DNA of 64,000 nucleotides from Actinomyces trachealis (lineage in GTDB: Bacteria > Actinomycetota > Actinomycetes > Actinomycetales > Actinomycetaceae), in the NCBI RefSeq assembly GCF_015711475.1, contig NZ_CP065027.1, positions 2,356,001 through 2,420,000 on the forward strand, written 5' to 3'. Of this stretch, positions 52,482 through 62,260 are shown in pieces. Every line of letters begins with the position of its first letter. The first letter of the stretch is position 1. The position numbers were made by a program, and so were the translations under genes. The notes beneath the pieces were generated by a model. It was not told where the DNA came from, did no database searches, and saw nothing but the letters and a program-made list of their open reading frames with translations.

Positions 52482-54077
52482 TCAGATGGCGGCGCCTAGC
52501 CGCTCCTCCCGCTCCCGCCACAGCGCGAAAGGCACCGCAGTCTCTGGCCGCCACAGGCGACTACCCATGGCGCGCAGCCGCGGCCTGACGCCCTCAGCAA
52601 CCTCCGCCTCGGTCTGCGCCTCCGGCACGTCGCACCACACACTGAACAGAGCACCCAGGTTCCAGGGGTCCTGCCCCTCCTGCCAACTCTGCGGCCGCCC
52701 ATCCATGAGTCTCGGGAAGACCCCGGGGCGCCACTCGTAGGCGCTCTGGACACTGGGCCTGTCCCAATAGGCGCGGCCCGGCGTGGTCAGAACATAGTAG
52801 AAGACCGAATCGTTGAAGTTGATGACCCGGTGCCCGGTCTGCACAAAGCGCTCAACCGGCGCAAAGCCCTGATGCCAGGCCGTCCAGTAGGTGATGACGA
52901 CGTCGCTGTTTAGGCCCACGCTGGTGCCGGGCAGGTACAGGGCGTCGTTCCAGGCGCGCACTTGGCGCACCCCGAGGCTGCGCAGGCGGGCGACTACCGT
53001 GCCCAGGTAGTGCAGGTAGCCGTCCAGCACGGTGGCCTGCGGGCCCACCTGCTCCTGCGCGTAGGCAGCCAGCTGGGGGAAGTCTCGGGCCAGGCGCTCA
53101 TGCTGCTCCTTGTCCCAGGCAGGGCCCCCCATAGGGAAGACCTCGTCTCCACCCAGGTGCCAGACCTGGGTGCCGAACAGGGGCACCAACTCGTCGAGTA
53201 GGTCAGTGACCAGGGCGCGGGCTTGTGGCCGGGAGTAGTCCAGCAGCAGCCGCCCTGCTTCCGTGTCTGAGGCCCGCAGCTCCGGGTGGGCCTCCAGGGC
53301 GCAACGCATGTGGCCGGGCACATCCAGGGCCGGTACCACACGCACGCGGTACCTGGCCGCCTCGGCCAACAGTGCACGCAGCTCGTCCTGGCTTAGGTGC
53401 TCCTGGCTGACCACCTCGGGGTGGCTGCGGGACTCCAAGCGGAAGCCTTCGTTGTCCGAGAAGTGGAGCTGGAACTCGTTGAGCTTGCACCAGGCCAGCT
53501 CCCGCACCTGCTGGTGGAGCCAGGCCGGGCTGAAGTACTTCCTGCCGACGTCCACATGCAGGCCCCGCACAGGTTTCGCAGGCTCGTCCACCACGGTGCA
53601 AGCCTGGATGCCGCCGCTGAGCACCAAGCTCTGTAGCAGAGTACGGGTGCCGTAGAAGACGCCGGTGGCGGTGGTGGCGGTGATATTCGCCTGCTGCGCC
53701 GTCGTCTCTAAGCGGTAGGCCTCCGGGGAGGTGGCGCCGCCTAGGGCTTCCACCAGCCGCAGCACCACGTCTCCAGGCTGCGGCTCAACCCCGACGGCGA
53801 CCTGCCGTGACGCGGGATCGCCCTGGTATTGAGCATCCCGCACCCGGGGGCCATCCTCCTGGAACCCGTGTGTCGGCAGCCTCGCCAGCTCGGCGGCCAG
53901 GAGTTCAGCATCGGCTAGCAGGCCGACTGCCTGCGCAGGCTCGGCGATCACCACGCGCGTGCCAGCGGTCGGCCGAAAGGGTGCACCCCCATGCTCAATG
54001 ACCTGTTTGAGCGGGGGCAGTACCCCGTGGATTCCCTCACCCTGCACGGAGGTGACGTTCTGCTGGTTCTCGCTCAT
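52482..54077 (-). CDS. Intracellular GH20 beta-N-acetylhexosaminidase
   Basis: Removes terminal beta-linked GlcNAc or GalNAc using substrate-assisted catalysis. The 531-residue protein (start MSENQQNVTS) has an N-terminal GH20b-like domain and a TIM barrel with GLHVDVGRKYF, LNEFQLHFSDNEGFRLES, VPALDVPGHM and the catalytic Asp-Glu pair WHLGGDEVFP near residue 308. There is no signal peptide, so it works inside the cell on imported glycans, trimming antennary GlcNAc or the reducing-end product. A longer frame to 54137 exists, but the internal ATG gives the family-like start. It lies between the ABC permease and GH85 genes on the same strand. Confidence 0.92.
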   Translation of the reverse strand: MSENQQNVTSVQGEGIHGVLPPLKQVIEHGGAPFRPTAGTRVVIAEPAQAVGLLADAELLAAELARLPTHGFQEDGPRVRDAQYQGDPASRQVAVGVEPQPGDVVLRLVEALGGATSPEAYRLETTAQQANITATTATGVFYGTRTLLQSLVLSGGIQACTVVDEPAKPVRGLHVDVGRKYFSPAWLHQQVRELAWCKLNEFQLHFSDNEGFRLESRSHPEVVSQEHLSQDELRALLAEAARYRVRVVPALDVPGHMRCALEAHPELRASDTEAGRLLLDYSRPQARALVTDLLDELVPLFGTQVWHLGGDEVFPMGGPAWDKEQHERLARDFPQLAAYAQEQVGPQATVLDGYLHYLGTVVARLRSLGVRQVRAWNDALYLPGTSVGLNSDVVITYWTAWHQGFAPVERFVQTGHRVINFNDSVFYYVLTTPGRAYWDRPSVQSAYEWRPGVFPRLMDGRPQSWQEGQDPWNLGALFSVWCDVPEAQTEAEVAEGVRPRLRAMGSRLWRPETAVPFALWREREERLGAAI

Positions 54078-54196
54078 ATCCTGCGCTGACCTTTCTGCTT
54101 GCCGGGACGGGGCTGGGCGAAACAAGCGTCTGCGCATCGGTGGACGCTAAGAAGTTGGCCGTTGACGCGATTGCGGCGATGCCTGCGAGGTTGAGC

Positions 54197-54214
54197 GGTA
54201 ACGCTAGCGCTACC
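54197..54214. promoter_or_regulatory. Near-perfect 18 bp palindrome before the GH20 gene
   Basis: GGTAACGCTAGCGCTACC equals its reverse complement at 16 of 18 positions. It lies in the 156-base gap between the permease stop and the GH20 start and could be a regulator site for a separate GH20 promoter. Confidence 0.35.
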
Positions 54215-54233
54215 AGTCCCGCACCGAAGACAC

Positions 54234-55187
54234 TCAGCCCTTGACGCCGCCCTCCTGGACGCCTTTGAAGAACTGCTTCTGGGCCAGGGCGAACAGGATG
54301 ATGATGGGGACCAGAGCGATCACGGTGCCCGCCGCCACCACCCGCGGGTTGGTGCCGAAGTTCGACTGCAGGTACTGCATTCCCACGGTCAGCGTGTACT
54401 TCTCCGGGTCTGAGAGCACCACCAGGGGCCACAGGAAGTCGTCCCAGGCACCGATGAAGGAGAACAGGGCCACCACGCTCACCATGCCCCGGATATTGGG
54501 CCACACGATGTGGCGGATGCGCTGCCAGGTGCTGGCGCCGTCAATCTCAGCAGCTTCCAAGATGTCGCGGGGGATCATGGAGCAGGCAGTGGCCACCAGC
54601 AGCACGTTGATCGCCCCGATCGCCCCGGGCAGGAACACACCAAAGAGGGTGTTGGCTAACCCCAGGGACTTGATAGTCAGGTACTGGCTGGTCAGGGTGA
54701 CCTCACCGGGCAGCAGCATGGTGGACAGCAGCATCGCCATGATGACCCGCTTACCTTTGAAGCGCAGCACCCCCAGGGCGTAGCCGCCGCAGACAGCGAA
54801 GACCACCTGGCTGGCCACCGTACCCAGGCCCAGCAGCAGGGAGTGCCCGGCGTACTTGAGGATCGGGATGGTGTTGGCGACGGTCTGGTAGTGGGCGGTG
54901 GTGGGCTCAGCGGGGATCAACTGGGGCGGGAAGGCGTAGACGTCCTCGGCGGCGCCCTTGAAAGAGGTGGACAGCTCCCACAGGAAGGGGAAGACGGCGA
55001 TCACCGCCAAGATGATGAGGATCAGGTAGCGCATGACTGCACCAGCGGGCGTGGGCTTGAGGAAGTCACACTCACCTTTGCGCCGCCAGAAGCGGTCCCG
55101 GTAGGGCTTGGCCAGGGGGGGCGACGCCGTAGCCGACGCACCCATCTGCTTACCCGTGCTAGCGGGCATGCTGGCGGTGGTGCTCAC
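54234..55187 (-). CDS. Carbohydrate ABC transporter permease (MalG-like)
   Basis: One of two membrane subunits of a CUT1-type sugar importer. The 317-residue protein has a polar N-terminus of about 45 residues, six membrane segments and the cytoplasmic EAA loop EAAEIDGASTWQRIRHIVWP near residue 210, which contacts the ATPase. Its start overlaps the stop of the MalF-like gene by 4 bases. The ATPase subunit is not encoded in the locus, which is common for CUT1 systems that share an MsiK-type ATPase. From its neighbours the likely cargo is an N-glycan-derived oligosaccharide. Confidence 0.93.
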   Translation of the reverse strand: MSTTASMPASTGKQMGASATASPPLAKPYRDRFWRRKGECDFLKPTPAGAVMRYLILIILAVIAVFPFLWELSTSFKGAAEDVYAFPPQLIPAEPTTAHYQTVANTIPILKYAGHSLLLGLGTVASQVVFAVCGGYALGVLRFKGKRVIMAMLLSTMLLPGEVTLTSQYLTIKSLGLANTLFGVFLPGAIGAINVLLVATACSMIPRDILEAAEIDGASTWQRIRHIVWPNIRGMVSVVALFSFIGAWDDFLWPLVVLSDPEKYTLTVGMQYLQSNFGTNPRVVAAGTVIALVPIIILFALAQKQFFKGVQEGGVKG

Positions 55188-56149
55188 TGCTCCGCCTCCT
55201 TCCGGCTAGCGACAACCATCGCGTTGCGACGCAGGGCAGCCCGGTGGGCGCGCCGCTTGCGTAGGGAGTCCCGCAGAGCCGACGGCGACGTGCCGGAGTT
55301 GAGCATGGCGGTCAGGGCCAGGGGTCCGAGAGTGAGGAAAAAGAGCATGACGCTCAGCGCCGAGGTGTAGCCGAGCTGGCCGTTTAGACCTGATCCTTTC
55401 TGCTTAATGAGCATGACCAGGCTCATCGCTTGCCCACCCGGACCTCCTGAGCCGTTGGTCAGCACGTAGATCTCGGAGAAAATTCGCATGGCAGAGGTGG
55501 CGATTAACGCGGAGACCAGCAGCATGGCGCCGCGCACACCAGGCACAGTGATGGACCAGAAGCGGCGGATCGGCCCGGCGCCGTCGATTGCGGCCGCCTC
55601 ATGAAGGTCGCGGCCAACGTTCCCCAGGGCAGCCAGGTAGACCACCATGTAGTACCCCATACCCTTCCAGACGGTCAGGAGAATGGAGCACACCAGGATC
55701 CACCAGCGGTTGGTGAGGAAGCTGATGCCAGTACCGCCAAAGAACTCGATGGCCTGGTTTACGGTGCCGCGCGAGTCGAACATCCAGGACCAGATGATGC
55801 CCACAACCACCACCGAGGCAATTACTGGGAAGTAGTACACCGTGCGGAAAGCGGATATGCCCGGCAGGTGCTTGGAGACGAGCAACGCGATCAGCAGCGG
55901 GATGAGGGTCAGCAGGGGGATGCAGGCGACCACATAGACCAGGCAGGTCACCAGGGCGTAGCCCACCTGCGGGTCAGAGGCGATGGCGGCGTAGTTCTCC
56001 AAGCCGACGAAGCTGGGCTCACGTAGAGGACGAGCGTTCGTGAAGGACAAGATGATGGTGTTGAGGAACGGCCAGAGAGAGAACACCAGCACCCAGATCG
56101 TCGCGGGAAGGACGAGCAGGTAGGGGGTGATCCGCTTAGGTCGGCGCAT
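55184..56149 (-). CDS. Carbohydrate ABC transporter permease (MalF-like)
   Basis: The other membrane subunit, 321 residues, starting MRRPKRITPYLLVLPATIWVL. It has six membrane segments and the EAA loop HEAAAIDGAGPIRRFWSITVPG near residue 185. The C-terminus is basic (RKRRAHRAALRR). It sits between the solute-binding lipoprotein gene and the MalG-like gene in the standard CUT1 order, with a 4-base overlap downstream. Confidence 0.93.
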   Translation of the reverse strand: MRRPKRITPYLLVLPATIWVLVFSLWPFLNTIILSFTNARPLREPSFVGLENYAAIASDPQVGYALVTCLVYVVACIPLLTLIPLLIALLVSKHLPGISAFRTVYYFPVIASVVVVGIIWSWMFDSRGTVNQAIEFFGGTGISFLTNRWWILVCSILLTVWKGMGYYMVVYLAALGNVGRDLHEAAAIDGAGPIRRFWSITVPGVRGAMLLVSALIATSAMRIFSEIYVLTNGSGGPGGQAMSLVMLIKQKGSGLNGQLGYTSALSVMLFFLTLGPLALTAMLNSGTSPSALRDSLRKRRAHRAALRRNAMVVASRKEAEQ

Positions 56150-56185
56150 AAGAGCCTCCAGATCAGATCGGGCATAAGGGAAAGT

Positions 56186-56227
56186 GAGGCGGTGGCGGCC
56201 CAGCTAGAGGAAAGCCGCCACCGCCTC
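56186..56227 (-). terminator. Intercistronic hairpin after the binding-protein gene
   Basis: GAGGCGGTGGCGGC (56186-56199) pairs perfectly with 56214-56227 across a 14-base loop, between the binding-protein stop and the first permease. Such hairpins commonly lower downstream transcription or stabilise the binding-protein message. Confidence 0.6.
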
Positions 56228-56245
56228 AGATGGTGCGTGCAAGGC

Positions 56246-57532
56246 TCAGGCCGAGAGGGCCTTGTTGCAGTAGTCCACGGCGGCATCCAGGGCTGCTTTA
56301 GCGGTGATCTGCCCCTTGATTGCCAGGGCGATCTGCTGCTGGACGTAGGTCTTCATGTCGTTGGAGTACTGGATAGGGGCCGAGATCTCCGCCTTGGGCA
56401 TGGCTGCCGCGGCCAGGGCCACCGCCTGCTTCATTAGCTCGTTGTGAAGGTCTCCTGAGAAGGTCTCCGGGTGCGCGTTGCCTTCGGCGGTGCCAGGCAT
56501 GAAGCCCTGGGCGATCTTGACAAAGCTGATCTGGTTCTCGTTGTTGGTGACGAACTGGGCGAAGGCGAGAGCTAGCTCAGGGTTCTTGGACTCCTTGGCT
56601 ACGGAGATACCCTGGGTGAACAGGGGTGCGGTCTCAAAGCGCGGGCTACAGACGACATGTGGCAGGACTCCGGGAGCGTCGTTCTCCAACTGGGAGACGA
56701 AGGAGCTGGTGGCCGTGGTGTAACCGGCCTTCTCCTGGGTGAACATCTTGGCGTTGTCTGCGGTGTCGTTGTTAAGGGCCTCGTCAGGCATGCCGCCGTT
56801 CTTGTAGAAGCCCGCGAACTTATCCACGATCGCGGCTGCGGCATCCGTGTTGAAGACGAACTTTCCGTCCTTGAAGATCTCCACCCCTCCGTTCTTGAAG
56901 TCCGTGACCCCAGGCATATAGGAGACAAGCTTGACGCCTTTAGCAGCAGCCGTCTCCACCCAGGTGTAGTACTCCTCGATGGTGGTTGGCGGCTTGGTGG
57001 CGTCCAGGCCGGCTTTCGCGAGCAGCTCCGTGTTCCACCAGCACACATCTGTGCCCAGATACCAGGGGTAGCCGAAGGTCCCCTCGATGCCCTCAAAGGT
57101 GTAGGCGTCCAGGCCACCAGAGACATAGGTGGGAAGAATCGCCGAGTTGGCCTTCTTCAGGTCAACTAGCTTGCTGACCTGAGCGAGCTGATAGGCGAAA
57201 TCATTGGGCAGGTTGACCACATCCGGTAGCTCTCCGGAGTTGGCCTGCTGGAGAATCTTCTCCTCGTAGCCGTCACCAGGCTGGTCGATCCACTTAATGG
57301 TGGTCCCGGGGTTAGCGTCCTGGAAAGACTTGACCAGAGCCTCGAAGTAGGGCGTGAACTTCTCGTTCTTCAGTGACCAGGTCTGGAAGGTGATCTCACC
57401 GGAGAGCTTGCCTCCTGCCGCAGTGCTCTTGGTGCCACCCCCAGACTCTCCAGTGGAGCCGGTGCAGGCTGCCAGAGTGGCAGCGGTCGCAGCGGACAGG
57501 CCGATTAGGAGCGAACGGCGTGTCGGGTTCAT
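56246..57532 (-). CDS. Sugar-binding lipoprotein of the ABC importer
   Basis: Family 1 extracellular solute-binding protein, 428 residues. The start MNPTRRSLLIGLSAATAATL leads into a lipobox (LAAC near residue 22), so it is anchored to the outer face of the membrane by a lipid. The mature part has the family's two-lobe pattern (TFQTWSLKNEKFTPYFEAL, ANPGTTIKWIDQPGDGYEEK, FGYPWYLGTDVCWWNTELL). The ATG at 57532 is chosen because the signal peptide starts there. A candidate LacI operator lies 55-68 bases upstream, so this gene probably has its own regulated promoter heading the transporter genes. Confidence 0.93.
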   Translation of the reverse strand: MNPTRRSLLIGLSAATAATLAACTGSTGESGGGTKSTAAGGKLSGEITFQTWSLKNEKFTPYFEALVKSFQDANPGTTIKWIDQPGDGYEEKILQQANSGELPDVVNLPNDFAYQLAQVSKLVDLKKANSAILPTYVSGGLDAYTFEGIEGTFGYPWYLGTDVCWWNTELLAKAGLDATKPPTTIEEYYTWVETAAAKGVKLVSYMPGVTDFKNGGVEIFKDGKFVFNTDAAAAIVDKFAGFYKNGGMPDEALNNDTADNAKMFTQEKAGYTTATSSFVSQLENDAPGVLPHVVCSPRFETAPLFTQGISVAKESKNPELALAFAQFVTNNENQISFVKIAQGFMPGTAEGNAHPETFSGDLHNELMKQAVALAAAAMPKAEISAPIQYSNDMKTYVQQQIALAIKGQITAKAALDAAVDYCNKALSA

Positions 57533-57586
57533 GAAGGGTCCCTTCGTCATTGGAGGAAACTGGGTGGGGTGTCCACTAATCAAATA

Positions 57587-57600
57587 CTACAACGGTTTAG
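57587..57600 (-). promoter_or_regulatory. Candidate LacI-family operator upstream of the binding-protein gene
   Basis: CTAAACCGTTGTAG (minus strand) is an imperfect 14 bp palindrome with central CG. It shares CTAAACCG and the terminal TAG with the site beside the lacI gene. It is 55 bases upstream of the binding-protein start. Confidence 0.55.
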
Positions 57601-57710
57601 TGCGTGAGGGGTAGATCAGGCCCATGACAAACTGCGCCACCCCGTCACCGCTTCCCAGGCGCCAGCCACACACCAGAGACACCAGGAGAGCCGCACCCCG
57701 GCCACGGAAC

Positions 57711-58889
57711 CTACTTCAAGTCCGGAATCCTGAGCGCGGGCGGCTCCCCTGCCGCTGCCTGCCGCAGCCACTGGTCGAAAAGCTCACTCTTGGGGCCGCT
57801 CAGTGATCGGCGCCTAGGTGAGGCACTGGGCAGGGCAAAGCAGTCACGCCCCACCGCACCCCCGCCTGACCCCTGCCGCACCTGAGCCACTGCCTCCTGC
57901 AGGGCCCGTCCCACTGGCTTCAAGGCGCCGTCCGCCGCAAAAAGCCCCAGGGAATGCTCAAGCCCCGGGAAGTCGGCGAGCTCCCGGTCAACATCGTGGG
58001 AGCACCACCAGGTGATGCCTTCCAGCTCCGGCACCGGGCCAGTGGCTGCCTCAACCAAGGAGGCGATCGTCTGATGCACAAAGTCTGGGGCGTCAGCTGC
58101 CTCTACCCAGGTTGCGGGAGCACCCACCTCCTGCAACCAGATGGGCCTGCCAGGCCCACCCCAGGCGCGAGCCAATTCCACCAGGTAGCGGGCAAACAGG
58201 TGCAGGGCCGGGTGCCGCCTGCCGTAGCGGGGCCCCACCTGCATGAAGACCCAGGAGTGGACGGTCGTCTGGTCCCCCAGGGATACCGCGTGCACGGGCT
58301 CAAACGGATGAGTGTCGTCAAACCAGAGGTCGTCGTCGTAAGAGTGGGTGAGCACCGCCTCCGGCCAAGCGCTGCGCGCCTCAGCCAACAGCGTCTCCAA
58401 CCAGGCACCCGCTTGCGCGGAGCTGAGTTCCGAACGGCCAGGGTGACGCTGGGCGGCGAACTGGATGAACTCATTGCCTAGGCTCAGCCCCTCCGCCCCC
58501 GCATGCTTGGCCAGCTCAGCAGCCAAGGTGCGCACCAGCGCGCGCTGTCCAGAGACGACCTCCGGGTCGGTAAACAGGTTGCGCTGGTGCCAGGTGGTAA
58601 CCCAGGACGGCAGGAAATCAAAAGAGGACAGGTGGCCTTGGAGGGCGTCCACCGTGACCGTCAGCCCGACCGCCGCAGCGGCGTCAACCACTGCCAGCAC
58701 GTCATCCACCGCCCGGGTGCGGATAAGAGTGCGATTGGGCTGTAGCAGCGGCCACAGAGGGAAGATCCGCACATGGTCAAGGCCCAACTCTGCGATGGCG
58801 GCCATGTCCTCCGCCACCAGCCCCAGGTCCAGGTCCAGCCAGGAATGGAACCAACCCACCCGGGGCGTGTAATTGACGCCAAAGCGCAT
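57711..58889 (-). CDS. GH5_18-type beta-mannosidase (core Man-beta-1,4-GlcNAc)
   Basis: From the ATG at 58889 (AGGCGG upstream) a 392-residue protein without a signal peptide. The TIM barrel has MRFGVNYTPRVGWFHSWLD, LDHVRIFPLWPLLQPNRTL, the acid/base glutamate in LSLGNEF near residue 140 and the nucleophile glutamate in WLQEVGAP near residue 253. The opening blocks are those I associate with the bifidobacterial GH5_18 enzymes that split Man-beta-1,4-GlcNAc from N-glycan cores. Its start lies one base after the alpha-mannosidase stop, so the two are translated together. The subfamily call is by memory of motifs, not a search. Confidence 0.82.
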   Translation of the reverse strand: MRFGVNYTPRVGWFHSWLDLDLGLVAEDMAAIAELGLDHVRIFPLWPLLQPNRTLIRTRAVDDVLAVVDAAAAVGLTVTVDALQGHLSSFDFLPSWVTTWHQRNLFTDPEVVSGQRALVRTLAAELAKHAGAEGLSLGNEFIQFAAQRHPGRSELSSAQAGAWLETLLAEARSAWPEAVLTHSYDDDLWFDDTHPFEPVHAVSLGDQTTVHSWVFMQVGPRYGRRHPALHLFARYLVELARAWGGPGRPIWLQEVGAPATWVEAADAPDFVHQTIASLVEAATGPVPELEGITWWCSHDVDRELADFPGLEHSLGLFAADGALKPVGRALQEAVAQVRQGSGGGAVGRDCFALPSASPRRRSLSGPKSELFDQWLRQAAAGEPPALRIPDLK

Positions 58890-58890
58890 T

Positions 58891-61800
58891 TCAAGCCGCC
58901 TGCCTACCACGACGGCGCAGCCGGATAGTGGCCACCCCGAAGGGGTGCAGCTCAAAGGACCAAGTCCCAGCCTCACCAGTTGGCTGCACCTGCACCCCCA
59001 GCTCGGTGCTGGGACGTCCGTGCAGGTCCGCGCCTACGGCATCGGTCAACTCCGGAGCCCGCAGGGTGACGCGGCGCCTGGCCCCGTCTGGCTCATAGAC
59101 ACGCACCAGAACAGCAGCCTCCTGCCCCGCCGTAGGGGCAGCCAGGTGTAAGGACTCCACCACTGCGCCGTCGACCCGCACCAGCGGGGCGAGCGCCGCC
59201 TCCAAACGGGCGTCGACGGCGGTCCCCGCAGGCAGGCTCAGCTGTTGGACGGGCAAGTCCAGGCGGTAGGCGGCCGCCCGGACCGTGCTTACCGTCTCCC
59301 CACCAGTAATGGCGAAGCAGCGCTCATGCTCACACCGATCAGCCTGAGGGTCAGGGTAGCGGGGGGCACGCAGCAAAGTGGCGCGCACCAAGGTCCAGGT
59401 GCCGCCGCCCACACGCGGGTGACGGGTGAGGTCCCAGCCGTAGGTGCCGGAGTTCGCCACACCAACACCATGCCCACTCTCCCCGACGTGCAACCACTTG
59501 TGAGCGCAGACCTCAAAGCGGTAGGCGTCCCAGGAGGTGTTCTCATGCGTGGGGCGCCGCAGGTAGCCGTACTGGGAGCCGTAGGCGGCGTCAGCCGCGT
59601 GCACATCCACAGGGAAGGCCAGCTTGAGGACTTTCTCTGTCTCGTGCCAGGAAACCCAGACACGCAGATCCAACTGGGCCAAGCCCGGCTCCAGACTCCA
59701 GGTTAACTCCGCCTGGGACTGACCAAAGCTGACGGTCACCACTGCCCGGGCCCCGGTGGCATCCGCCTGGACCTCCTGGAGCTGGCCCGGCAGATCCTGA
59801 AGCGAAGCACGGTAGAAAGGGTCCAAGTCCCAGGCATCCCACTCATTGGGGAAGTCGTTGGCAAGCTGCAGCAGGCCGAGCCGGGTACCTGGCGGCACCA
59901 CCTCCTGCCCCTGGATCAGTAGGGAGGTGATCGCGCCAGCCTGGTCCAGGTGCACGGACACCTGGTCGTTGCTGAGCAGCGCACCGCCCTCCTGCCGCGT
60001 AGCCCGGCAGAGCCTCTGGGTGCTAGTAGCTGAAGTGGGCAGCAAGGCAGCCCCCAGGGGCGGGACCTCGACGTCGGCAACCTGGCGGCAGACCGGGGCG
60101 GTGTTGAAGACCAGTCGGCCACCGTCAGCACCGGCGACGCCGTCGGCGCTGGGGGCACCGGTGGTGGGGCCACCCAGGGTAACGGTGGGCGAGGCGGCGG
60201 AGAGTGGAACCGCCCCGCCCACCGTCGTCTTAGGGGTGTTGGCGGGATGCGGGCAGGCCAGTGGTACCCCAGCGGCCAGGGCCTGCTGTGCGACGGCAGT
60301 CAACGCCTCGCAGCTGGCAATGACCTGGGAGAACTCAGCCTCAGCATCCTCGTGGACCCAGGCAATCGATGAACCAGGCAGGATGTCGTGGAACTGGCAC
60401 AGCAGGGTGGTGCGCCACAGCTGACGCAACTGAGCAAAGGGGTAGGCGTCATCAGTCAGCAGGCCGCGCGCCCAAGCGGTGGTGCACCAAGTTTCCGCCT
60501 CACGCAGAGCCGCCTCCGCACGACGGTTGCCGCGCTTGGTGCCAGCCTGGGTGGTGAGGGTGCCCCGGTGCTTCTCCAGGTACAGCTCTCCCACCCACAC
60601 GGGAGCGTCGGGATACTCCTGGCGGGCACGGGCAAAGAACTCCTGTGGAGTCATGTGTTGGGTGCGAGGCATCCCCGCTAGGTCCGTGACCCGCTCTATG
60701 CGCTCCACCATCTCGCGGGTGGGGCCGCCCCCGCCGTCGCCGTAGCCGTAAAGGAACAGCTCCGTGCTGGCACGGCCCTTGTCCTTAAAGTTGGTCTCTG
60801 CGTGGCGCAGCTGCTCGGCGCTGACCTCTGCGCCATAAGTGTCGGCAGGCGGGAAATGAGTGAAGATCCGGGTGCCATCAATACCTTCCCACCACAGGGT
60901 GTGGTGGGGGAAGACGTCCACCTGGTTCCAAGAGAGCTTCTGGGTCAAGAAGTTGTCGTATCCCGCCAGGTGGGCGATCTGGGGCAGGGAGCCGGAGTAG
61001 CCAAAGGAGTCCGGCAGCCAGATCTCGTGGCACTCCACGCCTAGCTCCTCCCGGAAGAAGGCGGTGCCTTCGGTGAGCTGTCGTGCCAGTGACTCCCCGG
61101 AAGGCAGCACGGCGTCGGGCTCCACCCAGGAGCCCCCCACGGGCACGATACGTCCGGCTGCCACCTGCGCTTTGACGCGGGCAAATACCTCTGGTTCGTC
61201 CTCCTTAAGCCAGGCCAGGTGCTGGGCGGCTGGCAGAGCGAAGACCATCGGGGAACCGTCCTCCAACAGCCGCAGCACGTTGGACATGGTGCGTACCACC
61301 TTGCGCCGCGTTTCGCGGATGGGCCACAGCCAGGCGGAGTCAATGTGGGCATGCCCCACAGCACCCAGGGTGATGGTGTCGGGGGCGGCGGGCACCGTCA
61401 GCAGCGGGGCCAGCAGGGTGCGGACCCGGGCGGCAGAGCCCGGCACGTCCGTCAGATCCAACTGGTCCAAGGCGGCACTGGTCTCCAGGAGCACCTTCCA
61501 GCCGCGTGGGGAGTCCTCTGGGAGGGTACGGGCCAGGCCTAGCAGCACGTCGACGTCGGCGGCCAGGGCTCGCACCTGGTCGTGGACCTGCACCAGCTCC
61601 GCGGTGATGAAGGTGTGGATCGGCTGGTGGCTCTGGGTGCTGCGGGAGCCCTCAGCGGTGGGCAGGAAGGGGTGGACGTCCAGGAGTAGCGGGTTGGAGG
61701 CAGCCTCCAGGTAGAGTTCGAGCCCACCTTCCGCGTTAAGGAGGGAGGGGGGCACGGGCACCCAGCGGTTGCGGGGGTTGACCGCTTTGAGGACCTCGCC

Positions 61801-62169
61801 GTCGGGGGTGCGGACCAACCCCTCGCATTGAAATCCCGGGGAATGGTCGGCCCAGCCGAGGTCCAGGTCCAGCTCCAGGTGGCTGCTGCGCAGCTCTGCG
61901 GGCACACCCACCCGCAGGCGGAACCAGGTGGTGCCCCAGGCCGGTCCCCAGCGCAGAGGCAGGGTGCAGGGGGTGTACTCAGCCTGTACCGCCTGGTTGA
62001 AAGGCACAGGCTCACCGGCGCCCGCGACCCCGGCTACGGGACCATCCGCCTGGGTAACCTCCCAGTATTCGAGATTGAGCGGCCGCACGGTGCTGCTGGC
62101 AGCAGGTTGGAGGCGTTCCACCAGGATCCGGTCAATGTGCTTAAGAAGCATGGGGCGGTTGGCGTGCAC
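58891..62169 (-). CDS. Intracellular GH38 alpha-mannosidase
   Basis: Removes alpha-linked mannose from imported N-glycan fragments. The 1,092-residue protein has the GH38 metal and catalytic motifs: AHIDSAWLWPIRET near residue 276, WVEPDAVLPSGES, the nucleophile aspartate in WLPDSFGYSGSLPQI near residue 386 and YGYGDGGGGPTREM. Mid and C-terminal beta domains follow. There is no signal peptide. The GTG at 62169 has AGGAGG 6 bases upstream and is favoured over the ATG at 62151. The gene diverges from lacI across about 165 bases that contain a candidate operator, and the beta-mannosidase gene follows directly. Confidence 0.94.
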   Translation of the reverse strand: MHANRPMLLKHIDRILVERLQPAASSTVRPLNLEYWEVTQADGPVAGVAGAGEPVPFNQAVQAEYTPCTLPLRWGPAWGTTWFRLRVGVPAELRSSHLELDLDLGWADHSPGFQCEGLVRTPDGEVLKAVNPRNRWVPVPPSLLNAEGGLELYLEAASNPLLLDVHPFLPTAEGSRSTQSHQPIHTFITAELVQVHDQVRALAADVDVLLGLARTLPEDSPRGWKVLLETSAALDQLDLTDVPGSAARVRTLLAPLLTVPAAPDTITLGAVGHAHIDSAWLWPIRETRRKVVRTMSNVLRLLEDGSPMVFALPAAQHLAWLKEDEPEVFARVKAQVAAGRIVPVGGSWVEPDAVLPSGESLARQLTEGTAFFREELGVECHEIWLPDSFGYSGSLPQIAHLAGYDNFLTQKLSWNQVDVFPHHTLWWEGIDGTRIFTHFPPADTYGAEVSAEQLRHAETNFKDKGRASTELFLYGYGDGGGGPTREMVERIERVTDLAGMPRTQHMTPQEFFARARQEYPDAPVWVGELYLEKHRGTLTTQAGTKRGNRRAEAALREAETWCTTAWARGLLTDDAYPFAQLRQLWRTTLLCQFHDILPGSSIAWVHEDAEAEFSQVIASCEALTAVAQQALAAGVPLACPHPANTPKTTVGGAVPLSAASPTVTLGGPTTGAPSADGVAGADGGRLVFNTAPVCRQVADVEVPPLGAALLPTSATSTQRLCRATRQEGGALLSNDQVSVHLDQAGAITSLLIQGQEVVPPGTRLGLLQLANDFPNEWDAWDLDPFYRASLQDLPGQLQEVQADATGARAVVTVSFGQSQAELTWSLEPGLAQLDLRVWVSWHETEKVLKLAFPVDVHAADAAYGSQYGYLRRPTHENTSWDAYRFEVCAHKWLHVGESGHGVGVANSGTYGWDLTRHPRVGGGTWTLVRATLLRAPRYPDPQADRCEHERCFAITGGETVSTVRAAAYRLDLPVQQLSLPAGTAVDARLEAALAPLVRVDGAVVESLHLAAPTAGQEAAVLVRVYEPDGARRRVTLRAPELTDAVGADLHGRPSTELGVQVQPTGEAGTWSFELHPFGVATIRLRRRGRQAA

Positions 62170-62260
62170 AGAGTGCCTCCTGGGTGCTCGAACCGGCAGC
62201 TGGGCTTAGTGCCGACCACTGCGCCAGCCCTGCGGCGCCTCCTTACGCCACCCGAGGAGA

